Of a stretch of 64,000 nt of DNA, positions 1-12,872 are shown in pieces. The stretch is from the NCBI GenBank assembly GCA_024195265.1, contig JAJLRJ010000009.1:16751210-16815209 (forward strand). The letters run 5' to 3'. The position numbers and the translations under genes were made by a program. This DNA comes from Dendrophyllia cribrosa (lineage: Eukaryota > Cnidaria > Anthozoa > Scleractinia > Dendrophylliidae). Numbering within the stretch: position 1 is the first letter of the stretch; the number at the start of each line of letters is the position of its first letter. The notes below the pieces were generated by a model. That model saw only the letters and a list, made by a program, of their open reading frames with translations. It was not told the origin of the DNA and made no database searches.

Positions 1-240
1 CGTTCGTTCCTTCGGTTAATGCCTTCTGGTGACAAAGTGTTCCCTCTATGAATTAAAAAGGCCTCGCGTGCTTTTCGACGGGAAGCATTGATGGTAGGTT
101 GCAGTTCAAGCGGAATGAGGACTCATCCCGCTTGAACTGCAACCTACCATCAATGCTTCCCGTCGAAAAGCACGCGAGGCCTTTTTAATTCATAGAGGGA
201 ACACTTTGTCACCAGAAGGCATTAACCGAAGGAACGAACG
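1..240. repeat. Near-perfect 240-bp palindrome at the window edge
   Basis: Bases 1-119 are the reverse complement of 122-240, with one mismatch seen near the centre and a 2-base loop at 120-121. The outer end is cut by the window, so the arms may extend further left. Such a structure could be a foldback transposon or a fold-back sequencing or assembly artefact. No ORF spans it. I cannot assign a family. Confidence 0.9.
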
Positions 241-398
241 CTGAAATCATTTTGTATCATACACTATATATGTCATATATTATTTTTATCTTATGTTTAC
301 AAGTGCGCTGTCTACATGTCATGTATTAGCCAATCATTTATAACCATGTAATTTTCAAATTTTAGGAGCCGTTACAATATTTTCTTTCAGTACAGCCC

Positions 399-441
399 TG
401 GCCCTGAGGAAGACTAATACTATTAGTCGAAATATTGGCCA
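399..441 (+). ncRNA. Minimal hammerhead ribozyme-like motif (Penelope type)
   Basis: The core CTGAGGA is at 404-410. A 7-bp stem II with a 3-base loop follows, then GAAA at 429-432 and a NUH cleavage triplet ATT at 434-436. Stem I pairs TGGCC (399-403) with GGCCA (437-441). Stem III is almost absent. This is the 'minimalist' design described for the terminal repeats of Penelope-like retroelements, which are thought to act as dimers. The pairing is seen directly; activity is inferred. Confidence 0.7.
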
Positions 442-1465
442 TTAAAAAATCTGCCCTTTGCCGTAGTGCCAGGGTAATTTGGACCTGATTTTGAGCTGCC
501 CTGACTCCCTACCCTAAATATGCATTACATATGCATAGGTCCAAGAGAAAATCTAAAATCTGGAGAACAGATCCCCCTTAGTTCGATGTCATACAGCGTG
601 GGGTGGCGTGGTTATTTTAAAGCCGACACCTGATTGGTCAGTTTGATTGATGTCATGTAAGTTTATAGTTGGCGTGTTTGTTGATATTCACAGTCTCTTA
701 CACAACACGCGACTTCCCTTCGCTTTACAAGCAAAATAGCTCCAGCATGATATACACGAGACCGTGCGGTTATGGGAGCGAGAATCCAAATAACCGTCAG
801 AGTATAGGCGCAAGCTAATATTAGGTTTAAAATAATTATTATAGGACACGGGGCTCTGTTCTCTTAGCTCATTTTCTCTTAATAGAACTTGTACCTTCTG
901 ACCAATGCGATTAACAACGTTTTGTTTTCTTTCTACAGGCGATGAAGACCCCACTTCTGATGCAGACAAAACACCAGCTATAGTCAATTTGGAGTCAATA
1001 TTGTAATATTCAAGAAAATTAGTTGAATTATAGCATTGGTTAGCTCCGTCTTTGCTGTTGTCGTTTTTACCAGGTTGTTGGCCCGATGGATACAAGTTCA
1101 AACTTTCATCGGCTCCGTTTTAATTTCACACGATTTATGTTGGCACCCTCGCGATTAGAAAACATTTCTAAAGAAGCGTTTATTCACTGACATACCATGT
1201 TTGATGTTTTTTTTAGCGCCAATTTCATACCGGCTAATTTCGTTGCTAATTAACAGTGATTCAGCTTGCGGATTTTTATGCTACGAGAGTGGAGCGCTTG
1301 CGCCTTGCGATGTCACCTTAACAAAACCCCAACGGATCTTAAAGGTTCTTTTTTGCGAGGCGAGCATTACATTTGCTCTGAACAATATTTCAAAATCACA
1401 ATGAAATTGCAGTGAAATAGTCATAAAATCACGAACAATAAATTTTCTAGAAAGAGGTCATTTGA
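442..1465. other. Gene-free stretch
   Basis: I see no ORF with gene-like features here. A 137-codon open frame on the minus strand (688-1101) has no recognisable domain or signal peptide and no splice context. The sequence before the start of the next repeat looks like ordinary intergenic DNA, possibly part of the Penelope remnant marked by the hammerhead. Confidence 0.5.
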
Positions 1466-1580
1466 GATTTGCCTCCTCTCTCCTCCTCTCTCTCCTCTCT
1501 CCTCCCCAGCTCACTCGGCAAATTGTGACTGAGAGAAATCTGGGGCCTGGGAAAAACCAAGATGGCGGGAAGTGTATTTC
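1466..1580. repeat. Polypyrimidine tract plus dispersed repeat shared with 16805-16872
   Basis: A CCTCTCT-type pyrimidine run (1468-1506) leads into a block that recurs at 16812-16872. The shared parts are CAAATTGTGACTGAG, then CTGGGGC and CAAGATGGCGGGAAGT. A second, more diverged stretch around 2130-2150 (CATGGCGGAACCA) also recurs near 17025-17037. The two loci therefore look like copies of one old repeat family. The CAAGATGGCGG core resembles a YY1 site. Confidence 0.6.
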
Positions 1581-1895
1581 TTTACGTTGTTCCACTATGT
1601 ATGGCATTTTTCGTTCTGCAAAACCTATGCAGTAATTTGTTTGCACTAAGACAGTCCTCCCCTTGAAAATAGAATAGCCCATGCCTTTTAGTTGGAGTAC
1701 GTAAAGAATAAAAGACTATCCGTGCAGCTGCATCGTGTCAGCAAGAAACACAAACTAGAGAAAGACGTTATATTTCGGTACAAGATATGCAACGATTCAC
1801 GATGCGCGATGCGATGGCCCAATTCACAGTTGTCTGCTTAGTGACCCGGTCTTTGAGTGGAAGCGAGGCTGAAGTTGTCGTTGCTTTGATATAAA

Positions 1896-1970
1896 CCTTC
1901 CTGCTTTTCATATGTAAATCATATTGTTCTAATGCTGACTAACATGATTTACATATGAAAAGCAGGAAGG
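1896..1970. repeat. 27-bp inverted repeat hairpin
   Basis: The arm at 1896-1922 is the exact reverse complement of 1944-1970, separated by a 21-base loop. It looks like a short foldback MITE. No target-site duplication is obvious. Confidence 0.85.
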
Positions 1971-3180
1971 CCAGGGTACTAAGCACACTACTGTATTGGT
2001 CTACTGGTCCGATTGCCCTTTATTGACGTTATCCTTCATATACCCAATGGTGTCCTCAATCTAACATCGATAGTTATGGACTGCAGAAACGCGGCTTTGT
2101 AAGCTACTTTGTTCAGTGCCGGAAAACTCTTGATCTAATGCCATGGCGGAACCAATTAAAGTTCAAGGAGATTTCTACCGAGCTTTTGGTAGGTGAACAT
2201 TAACCCTATTTAGCTTGGGCTTTATTTGATTTCCTGAGCCATTGTTCCCCCTCCGTAACTTCAAGAGCATTAAAGTCATGGCAATGAAACTTGTCCGGTG
2301 TAAAGTACGACCAAAACGTTTTCCTTTGAGGTCCACAAAACGGAACGATGACGTCAAATGACGCGGGGATTACGTCATTTGTTTTGCACAGCCGCCATCG
2401 TGGATTATTGATTTCTTTAAGAGCACCTGTCTGTAAAAGTCAAACAAATCGCGGCAAGTGAAAAAATTGGATTCTTTTGATATTTTAACGTTAGATAGAT
2501 TAAGGTATAACAAAAATCACTGGATACCTTTTTTGGCCAAATATCTTTTAATTTTAGAGAAAAATGCAGAAAACGAAATCACGTTAAAATCGTCATTTAA
2601 GGCGGAAAATTATTGCACAACTTTAACAGTCTCGCTTACAAAAACAAGTAGCGCTACGGAATTTATAACATGAAAATCGTATTTTGCAATCTTTAGCTAT
2701 CTAGAAAAGTGATTTATGGAATTATTATGTTGTTCTTTGCGTGCAAAATAATTTTATTTCGAAGACATACATTTTGCTTCTTTAAAAGTACCTCGTAAAC
2801 AAAACAATTTTTCACCATGTGCTAAACCTTCAAACGGATTAAGTTTCTGTTGGTTAATTTTTATAAAGATGATCTCAAGATTGCCGTAAAAATTTCCTTG
2901 GGCAAATGATTCAGAGCGATGCGAGAGCATTTCAAAGTTCGTTAAAATTAAGAGTTATTTGACCTTAGGAGGTCAACAATCAATTTGCGGGTCACACAAA
3001 TATTCTAACTTCTGCTTCTGTGTTATCCCATTATGAAATTAAAATAGCCACATTGAAAAACATTGAAATTTCCTTACCTCATTTGCGGTAGAAGACAGAT
3101 TCAGAGACCATTTTTGTGTATAAATCCCTTCTTTGTTCATCGTATTTTTAATTTATAACGTCCGATGCACGCCGACCGCG

Positions 3181-5380
3181 GACTGCCATGCAAAGACGCA
3201 CGCAAACCTCTGTTAAACTTTCGACACATTTCAGCATTATGGCATCTTATTTAAAGGCTATAGCATTTGTCGAATGTTCTTCGTTTTGAAGTTAACGGAT
3301 AGATAAATCTAATCACTGCTTGAGAAGTACTGAATGAACAAACATGTCGGGCCGTTTAGCCGTGATCGTGACGGCAGTTACAGTATTTGCGTCGTCACGC
3401 AATGCAGCTGTTCTTCGGTATTTTAGCGGGGTAGGGGTAGGGCTAAAGAGCTGGAAAACACCGAATCTATGTCTGAAACTCTTGCAGCGGAGAAAAAAAA
3501 TACAAAGTCTTTTCAGTTACGTTAGCACATTTAAGCGCGTTCAGTCTCTATTGCTCTACTCCGGAAAGATTATTCATTCGCCGTTGCACAGAATAAGGTA
3601 AAAACGACATGTGTGAAATGCAAATGACATCACTAGCTTTTTACCTTATTAAGATCACTGTGGTATATAGCTATTTCTGTCCTTTTTTCGTATTGGTTTT
3701 TCTTTTTATCAGAAGGATACTGTCTTCATGAAACATTATGCGAAAAAGGGAAAATCAGTCTAATATTCGCCACATGCACGGCCCCCAAAATATATCAATT
3801 TGTACAGTGCAACTAGTGATGTAAACGTTTGTCAAACGTTACACACCGCAACTGATGTTTTCTTTGTCTCTTAATTGACCGAGAGGGAGCCTCAAAAGAG
3901 CACTTATTTGGATGTTTTCTACTTGTAAATAATCTTACTGTGAGTTTGGGTTACCTGTGGTTCGTGGGACCATTTACCTCGCTCGTGAATTTTCCGTCGA
4001 TGATATGTACCATAGATGTGGGGGAGGGAGCTTCTCCCTACCTTAGTTCAAATTCATGTCATGCCTTAATTCAGAACCATTTGTTGCATTTTCTTTAATT
4101 TAAAATTTGACTCAATGGGACTAATGTTTGGCTAATCTATTGTCGGTGTTACAAATTAAGTAAACCTAAATAATTGAAAACCCGCTCAGATTTACATGTA
4201 AAAGTTAATAACGAGAGAATATCTAAAAATTGAAGAACTTACTAAGCTTAATATAGTAATCGCCAATTGTCGAGAAGAAAACTAAATGCTGTTTAAATAA
4301 TGCAGTTGACAAAAAAGTAAACAATACTTGCTAATTACCTAGTGCCTTTGTTTACTTGAAGGCGGCGATAAAGTGCATGTTTTTGTACATCAAAGATTCG
4401 AGTTCAGTTCCAAGTATTACACAAAAATGGAAGGCACTTGTTTGTTTAAGTCCTTTGTTGGTGGAGTTTGTGGTTATGACACTGGGGATCGAAAGCGTGG
4501 AATGGAAATTGTCCCTTTACTTTCGCGCTCAAAGGACATCTCTAATCACATGTCTGTCTTGAAATTCACCGGACCTGACTCATTCTGAGATGAGATCGAA
4601 CTTATTTTATGTCGAGCAGCGTTGTTTACTAGAAATGTAAAGGAAGTAGTTGTAAACTAAAGTTGTCGAATTTAGTTCAGTGGCGGATCTAGAGAAGCGG
4701 CCCCTTTCCACCCCTTTTTTGGCCAAGAAAATGACTCGAGGGACCGAACATTTTTTCAGAACCATTTTCACTCCCCCTCCCACCCCCTCTCCTTATAAGC
4801 AAGCTGGATCCGCAACTGGAAATTTATAGTGAAAAAGAGATCACATGCATGATGCTATCCACAGGAAGCCCTGGTATACCCATCTTTCAGGGGCAGCTCC
4901 ATCAAGTAGAGCACCTCGACTCGTATGGTAAGAAGGTAAATTTAGGAAACGAGAAAAAATCATCCAACATGGAAAGCAAGACTGGGAGAGGAGTTAAAAA
5001 TCGTTGCTCGCAAAAGGCTATTGCCACCAATTAATATATTTTAGAACATATTGACTAACGAAGAAAGTTAAATGGTGCCGAAATATATTTCTAAACAGTT
5101 ATTGTTTTTTACTTGCAAAAGTGTTTCAATTTAATTGCCTTATCCGCACCCCTACCCCCTTAAATGCAAACAAAACTGCATTGCGTGACATAACTGAAAG
5201 CAAACGTCCGACATGTTTTGTTTGTACTTCAGAGTAACATTTCAAATCTTTTAGCGCACTACAAAACCGAGGAACGTTCCAGAAGGTACTTAGCCCTTTT
5301 AATAGATGCCGTGATTCTGAAAAGTGTCGAAAGATTAAGAAAGATTGGCTGACCCGACCGTTTAATATTTATACGTTGTT
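3181..5380. other. Unique core of the long-TIR element; no gene recognised
   Basis: The core carries only short open frames (for example 3344-3601 and 4356-4588) without recognisable domains. It contains a small inner element at 4678-4818 and a G/C-rich patch. I see nothing that encodes a transposase. Confidence 0.5.
4678..4818. mobile_element. Short MITE with CAGTGGCGGATC ends
   Basis: The left end reads CAGTGGCGGATCTAG and the right end CTGGATCCGCAACTG, an imperfect inverted pair. CAGTGGCGGATCCAG-type ends are common in animal hAT-like MITEs. The expected 8-bp duplication is not visible, so the class call is tentative. Confidence 0.45.
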
Positions 5381-6338
5381 GTCGTCCGACGTTTATCGGA
5401 CGTTGCAAACAAGGGACATACGATGAACGGTGAAAAAATACAAGAAAATGATCTCTGGATAAGTCTTCTACAACAAATAAGGTAAGAAAATTTCAAAACA
5501 TTTTTTCTGTGGCTACTTTAACCTTATTTGTGTTAAGACATGTGGTGGAAAGTGAAATGTTTGTGTGACCTGCAAATTGATTGTTGACCTCGTAAGGTCA
5601 AATAACTATAATTTTAACGAACTTTGAAATGCTCTCGCGTCGCTCTGAATCATTTGCCCAAAGAAATTTTTACGGCAATCTTGAGATCATCTTTATACAA
5701 ATTAACCAACAGAAACTTAATCCGTTTGAAGGTTTAGCACATGGTGAAAAGTTGTTTTGTTCACGAGGTACTTTTAAAGAAGTAAAATATATGTCTTCGA
5801 AATAAAATTATTTTGCAAGCAAAGAACAACAAAATAATTCCCTAAATCACTCTACTAGATAATTAAAGATTGCAAAATATGATTTTCATGTTTTAAATGT
5901 TGTAGCGTTACTTGTTTTTGCAAGCGAGACTGTCAAAGTTGTGCAATAATTTTCCACCTCAAATGGCGATTTTAACGGACTTTCGTTTTTTGAACTTTTC
6001 TTTTAAATAAAAAGATATTTGGCCGAAAAAAGTATCAAGTGATTTTTGTTATACCTTAATCTATCTAACTTTAAAATATGAAAGAAATCGAATTTTTATT
6101 ACTTGCCAAAAAATTTCAAATTTGTCTGATTTTTACGGACAGGCGCTCTTAAAACCTAAGAAAGCCGTGTAAATTGACTAAAAAATAACCAAGACCAAAA
6201 AAGAAACGCAAAAATGCCCAATAAGCTTAAAATTTTCCATTAACAGGTAAAAAAATCCAAATTTTGAAAAGCATTGCGTTACGCAATATCATACCAAATT
6301 GTTACCAGATAATTTTTAAGAAAAGTCACGAAGATTGG

Positions 6339-6573
6339 TAGACTTGGCACAAGTCGACCTCACGAGTTTCACAGTAAAGCGAGCGACGAAGTCACGAGAG
6401 GTCGACTTGTCTCACTTGAAGGGTTTTGATTTGCGTTTCGCGCCAAAAATGGGGAGTGGCGTGAGTCCTTGACATGACTTGACGTATTGATTTTTCCAGT
6501 AAAATCCTTCGTCTTATATGGCCCGCCGGCCGCTTAACTGTGAAACTCGTGAGGTTGACTTGTGGTAAGTCTA
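6339..6573. repeat. 235-bp inverted-repeat unit with TAGACTTG ends
   Basis: TAGACTTGGCACAAGTCGACC at the left (first 20 bases used) pairs with the right end, which in reverse reads TAGACTTACCACAAGTCAAC. The arms run about 40 bp and include CTCACGAGTTTCACAG. It looks like a MITE unit and forms the left part of the 9-bp-flanked element. Confidence 0.75.
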
Positions 6574-6610
6574 GTATTGATTCAACTCCGACCAAAACAA
6601 TCGAACGTGT

Positions 6611-7032
6611 GTGCGCTTCGCCTGCATCGAAAGACCAAATTTGTTTACTTTGTGCAAAAGTTATCACAATTTTAATAAGGATTTCAAACGAAAGTTAACG
6701 ACATCGGGCGGGCGAATAAAACCCAAAACTTGTTTAAATCTCAAGTTGATAGTTGAAAAGGAGATCTCCAGTGACGAAGGCTATTTGACAAACATCTTGT
6801 GCCGAAACTGTGCAGACAACAACATAGCAACGAAACCCCAGTTCGGAAGCTTCATGAAGTCAGAGAAAGCTTCGAATCGTCAAGGAAGGCCATCGCATCA
6901 GAGAAAGGAGGGATAACTTCCGTAAAAAGGCTAGAACGCACTCTAGATCCCGATCTAGATCGTGATAAGCACGCGCCGGGCGATGAAGAAATTCGCATCA
7001 ACAAGAGAGCGCTGTTTGTACCCGGTTTGTAG
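6611..7032 (+). pseudogene. Frame-broken exon of a CxxC...CxxC (ZAD-like) protein
   Basis: Three reading frames must be joined to follow one protein. The first gives DQICLLC near 6630-6650. The second runs through KTCLNLKLIVEKEISSDEG to ILCRNCADNN (about 6660-6830). The third continues NETPVRKLHEVRESFESSRK to a stop at 7030-7032. The paired CxxC motifs about 60-70 residues apart, followed by a helical charged tail, resemble the N-terminal zinc-knuckle exon of multi-copy coral proteins. At least two frameshifts make it non-functional. Its position inside the 9-bp-flanked element suggests capture. The function of the parent is unknown. Confidence 0.5.
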
Positions 7033-7435
7033 CGAGTGATGATCGCTCTTCGACCGGCACTTCGACCGCGGCGCTACGATCCAGAGAGGCAACAAGACAA
7101 GTGGACTTCGGGGATTTCCATAAGGAAGAGAGCATTTTACACACTTGATTGGCTTGAAAAACAATTATTCGTGGTTATGATTTGCCAGGAAAAACCGGAA
7201 AGATAGATTTATCTTCAGGAAACTTGAGAATCGCTTGAGCTACAAGCAAGTTACGTTTCATTGCGCCTAATACCTTGTGATTGACAGTTTTGTCCCAAGG
7301 GCTACTCTGATTGGTCTAAGCGCAGCGACCCGTTTTTGGGTCGCTAAAAATGGCACCAATCAAGTGTGAAAAGTCCCTCGTCCGGCGGGCTATAAATATA
7401 AGACGAGGGACTTTATTGAAAGTCTAGAAGATTGG

Positions 7436-7530
7436 TGTTTGAATGTTCAAAGTCAGCTAGCGCGCGCTTTTTGTGTCCCCCGCCCCCCTCCCCCCCCCCC
7501 CCCCCACCCCCTCCGGGCTGAATAGGTTAA
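7436..7530 (-). mobile_element. Solo end of the AACC(C)TATTCAG MITE family
   Basis: Read in reverse, the segment goes AACCTATTCAGCCC, a G tract, CACAAA, then GCGCGCTAGCT. The same order is found at the left end of the intact element at 25724-26269. Only this end is recognised here, so it is a truncated copy. The C tract (about 7486-7511) is part of it. Confidence 0.55.
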
Positions 7531-10500
7531 TGTAAGCCTTATTTCCATAAAATATTAACGTGACTAAAAAAACAATACTTAAATATTATTTTCTCCCCTA
7601 TTAAAATTTTAATCTTAATTGCATTTTTATATATTTATAATTGTTATTAGTTTAATTTAGGTAGGTTTTAACACTGTTAATGTTAAGTGCTTTAGAATAT
7701 TTTATAGTTTTTATCACTAAACAAATAAGACTATGTTATGATTATTTTTAAAAAAATTCTGTTTTCGCAGTTACTTTGCGTGATTCTTATAACATTATTC
7801 TTGGTGGATGGTAAATGTTAGGCTCGGTAGAGAAATAAATCAGAAAGATGTTATGTTCATCAACTCACGAGCGTGTTTTTTTTTCTTTGTCCCACGCTCT
7901 TGACATAATGAAAATTACATTTTCTTATTATTCTTCGTCTTCGTTTTCGTCTTCGTCTTCTTCTTTTTAATCATTATAATTATCAATACGTACATTTTAT
8001 ACTGTGTTATCAACTTAAGTTTTGAAGACGAAAGATGCGAGAAAAAGGAAATTACTTTAAATGCCGGATGGTTTTGCGGCTATTTACGAACTAAATCACA
8101 AAACAGTGTGCCGAGAATTATTTCATTTATTTGCATTAGAGATTTTAATAACGCATGACACTTGCGGCGAGAAGCCATTTAGTACGAAATGAACAAAATT
8201 GAAGGACGTTTACTTCGCAAGTTACAGAATATTTCACGCAAAACCCATGCCCACTTTAAATGAAAAGGGATTTAATGGAACTGTCTTCAGGTAGAAATAA
8301 TCTTTGCCTTGTAACAAAACAAAGAAATGTTCGTGCCTAGTTTGCGTGCAAACGATTTTGTCAGGCTTAATTAATGTTTACCAAAGAGCAATCGCATAGT
8401 TTTAGATAGTAGAGACACCTCCGAAATTCGTTGCCTTTTTAAAATTGCTTGCTTCCAGTGTATTGAGAGTGGAAAGGAAGGTGATAAAATCTAAGAGAGG
8501 AGACGCGCATCCATTTGGAAAGATTGGATTAATTTTGTGGGAAGAGATTTAGTATAAATACATTAAGAGTATCAAGGTTGAAACCATTTGCTTGTATTTT
8601 TCTTCAGTTGCAGAGTTCTGGCTAGCTTTTACGCTTGTTCTTTCGTCAGATTCCAAAGAGGTTTGTATTATTATGTGTTAAGAACATCATTCGAAAGGGG
8701 ACTTTTTCCCCCTTTTCAGTGTTTCATTGTCTTGAGCGAAAAATCATTTTCTGGTATTTTTGAATGAAAATTGCATGTAAATTCAAAGACCAGAACTTCA
8801 CAAACGATGTATTATATGGTATATTTAAATTTTGTTTTAACATCATCTGTAGCTTGTAAATTTACAGTTGATAAATTGATCTTTCTTTTTCTCGGCCAAT
8901 AACTAATTTTTATTCAGCAAGACATCGAAAAAAAAAAGGTTTCAGTTGTTTTCAACAAAGTCAGTGATCGTGAGCGATAGATTTTCAAATTTAAGTTCAG
9001 CCGATAAAAACCATAATACAAGGTTTATTCCTTTTTGGAAACTTGATTTTTATCACAGAGTGAATTTCAAAGAAACTGCAGGTCTTGCAAAACGAACAGA
9101 TAGCAAATATTTATGCTGAGTGATCCTGGTTTTCACTAATATACCTTTTTAATGTAATTGACTAAAAGTGAAAAAAAAAAATAGAGTAGTTGAAATCAGG
9201 AAATATGTAAATAATTGTGTTGTGTCGCCGTTCGAAGTCCTTCGCAACGGTCTTCAGTTTCCCTTCATAGAATAAGCCTCTTTAATCATCTTTCTCAAAT
9301 TTTGAGATTTCATCTAACCAACTGAATCCAGAAGCAGAAAGCCTGTAACTAATTTTAACCCTTTTTGCTATTTTATCCAGTGATAAAATTTAAACTTTCT
9401 GATATATTTTCCATTTGGGAGCTTTTGTTTATCTTATAAACCTTTCAGTGTTACTTAAGAAATTTCATTTTCGTTTTAAATCCATTTGATTAGTTCTGAA
9501 GTCTAGTGAGAAATCAAGTTACTTAGGTTTTAAGATTTTCAGGGGGAGAACGGCTTGTTGCTCTCTAGAAAATAATTTACTATGGGTGTGGCCCCTTGCT
9601 CTTCTATTATTTTCATAAACACGTATATTGGCTGTTTACGACTTAATTCTTCCAAAACATTTTCTGACAAGATTTTGATGATTTTATTCCTTCGTCTTCT
9701 CTGTATTTACAAGCTATTCCAAACACTCGAAAGAGTGATTCATCAGGTATCCAAACACCTCGAAGTGGGTTTAAAAATCTCTGCTGTGCCTCGTTTTTTC
9801 AACCTTCGTCTCTAATTTGATATATTACGTTCTTGTTCTAGGTCTTGTGATTACTAACATTTGAACTGCAGTGTCATTTTTAATCAGAATCTACCATTGA
9901 AGCTATATGATTATACAATATAGAGACAATTGTTGCAAATCTAGAATTGATTTATAAAAAAACACTGATGCATATAACTTATATATTTTTTTTAAATTTA
10001 ATCAGATAAAATCTACTTTTTAAAGCACTCACTCAAAAACATTTCACTGGAAAATCTGCTCGGAAGACCTTAGTCGCCTTAGATATTCGCAAATAATTAG
10101 ATTAAAAACTAGATTTTCTTAAGTTCTTATGTCACCTCCAACTTCCGTAACGTATTTACCATAAAGGTATCAGTAAGTTAAACGCCTTTTACTTTAAGCT
10201 AAATTAAGGCCTTATAATAAGTATATGGGAAACAGAAAGCGACCCTCTTAAGTCTTTTCCTAAGCTTTCCTGTCTTGTTTTTTTGTCACTTTGAAACTTT
10301 TATTATTTTCATAATTAGTTTGTGTATTTTTTAATTGCAAAAAGAACAATTAACAGACGTAATAGACTCGATAAGCATACAACATTACATTTGACACAAC
10401 TTATATATATTACTAGACTACGTAATACATATATTACTCATTGTAAATTTTTCATACTTTATTTTCAACATTACGTCCTTTTATACACAACAATACACTT

Positions 10501-10850
10501 ACATATACTAATTTTATACCTGACTAACAGCACCACTTACTACTCACACTACATACTTCATTTAAGATGGTTTCGTCTGTATTTATCTCGATGGGGAGGC
10601 GAGGGGAGGGTGTTAGTAGTTATGAACTGTTTACAATTATCCTTATACCCTCTTGATATACCAGCCTTTGTTAAGATCAGATAAGGGAGAGGGAGCATTT
10701 TTGTAGGCAAAGCTCCACGGTTTTTTTTAACTAATTGTTTCAACCGCTGACCAAACGAATCGTGGTATCTGGGGTGAGAATGGATGGGAAGGGTGTGCAG
10801 AAAAATAACTTAAAAGTTGCTCTTATTTTTGTGCTAGTTTGAGAAAGAAA
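7531..10850. other. AT-rich gene-free stretch upstream of the secreted-peptide gene
   Basis: I see no transposon ends, RNA genes or credible exons across this 3.3 kb. A pyrimidine-rich CTTCGTCTTCGTTTTCGTC run lies at 7937-7970. The open frames at 9582-9815 and 10322-10684 are low-complexity AT translations. The proximal part may include the promoter of the gene starting at 10851; no clear TATA box is assignable. Confidence 0.5.
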
Positions 10851-12596
<1,746 letters not shown>

Positions 12597-12788
12597 CATC
12601 TCAGGTAATTAAATACCCTTGCTACTACAGCATGCCGTATAAAGTTTCGAGAGTAGCGAAACTGCTTACTTTTGTAGCTCTCTATAATTGCCACTTTCCA
12701 GATTAATTTATATACATAGTTTCAGATCAAGTTGTAGTTTTATATTAAATTGTTAATGCCTGATGTATTTACCGTGTTTTTAAATAAA

Positions 12789-12825
<37 letters not shown>
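12789..12825 (+). repeat. (GAT)12 microsatellite
   Basis: Twelve GAT units lie just before a G-rich tract (about 12832-12872). No coding frame is supported. Confidence 0.9.
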
Positions 12826-12872
12826 CCTGAGGGGGAGGGGGGGGGGGGGGAGGGGGGGGAGGGGGGGGGGGG

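Larger units (their letters stand above)
2418..6151. mobile_element. 3.7-kb transposon with ~760-bp terminal inverted repeats
   Basis: The left arm (2418 to about 3180) aligns in reverse complement with about 5381-6151. Both outer ends start TAAGAGC(A/G)CCTGTC(T/C)GTAAAA. The arms are clearly diverged, with small indels, so the insertion is old. No transposase is visible, so it is non-autonomous or decayed. I could not define a target-site duplication. Long arms suggest a Mutator-like or foldback type, but this is inference. Confidence 0.75.
6339..7426. mobile_element. 1.09-kb element with 9-bp target duplication carrying an exon fragment (Pack-MULE-like)
   Basis: The direct repeat GAAGATTGG flanks the element exactly at 6330-6338 and 7427-7435. 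Both ends read TAGACTT inward (TAGACTTGGCAC on the left, TAGACTTTCAAT on the right, reverse strand). A 9-bp duplication is typical of Mutator-like elements. The left 235 bp is itself an inverted unit. The middle holds a broken protein-coding exon (6611-7032). The right end reuses an internal segment of the left unit (CGTCTTATA plus GCCCGCCGG). This arrangement resembles a transposon that captured a gene piece. Confidence 0.6.

Noticed and set aside
9230..9265. Reverse-strand CTGAAGA followed by a CCGTT..AACGG hairpin, resembling a hammerhead
   Set aside because: The GAAA core is absent (GAAC and then CGAC), so it fails the catalytic consensus.
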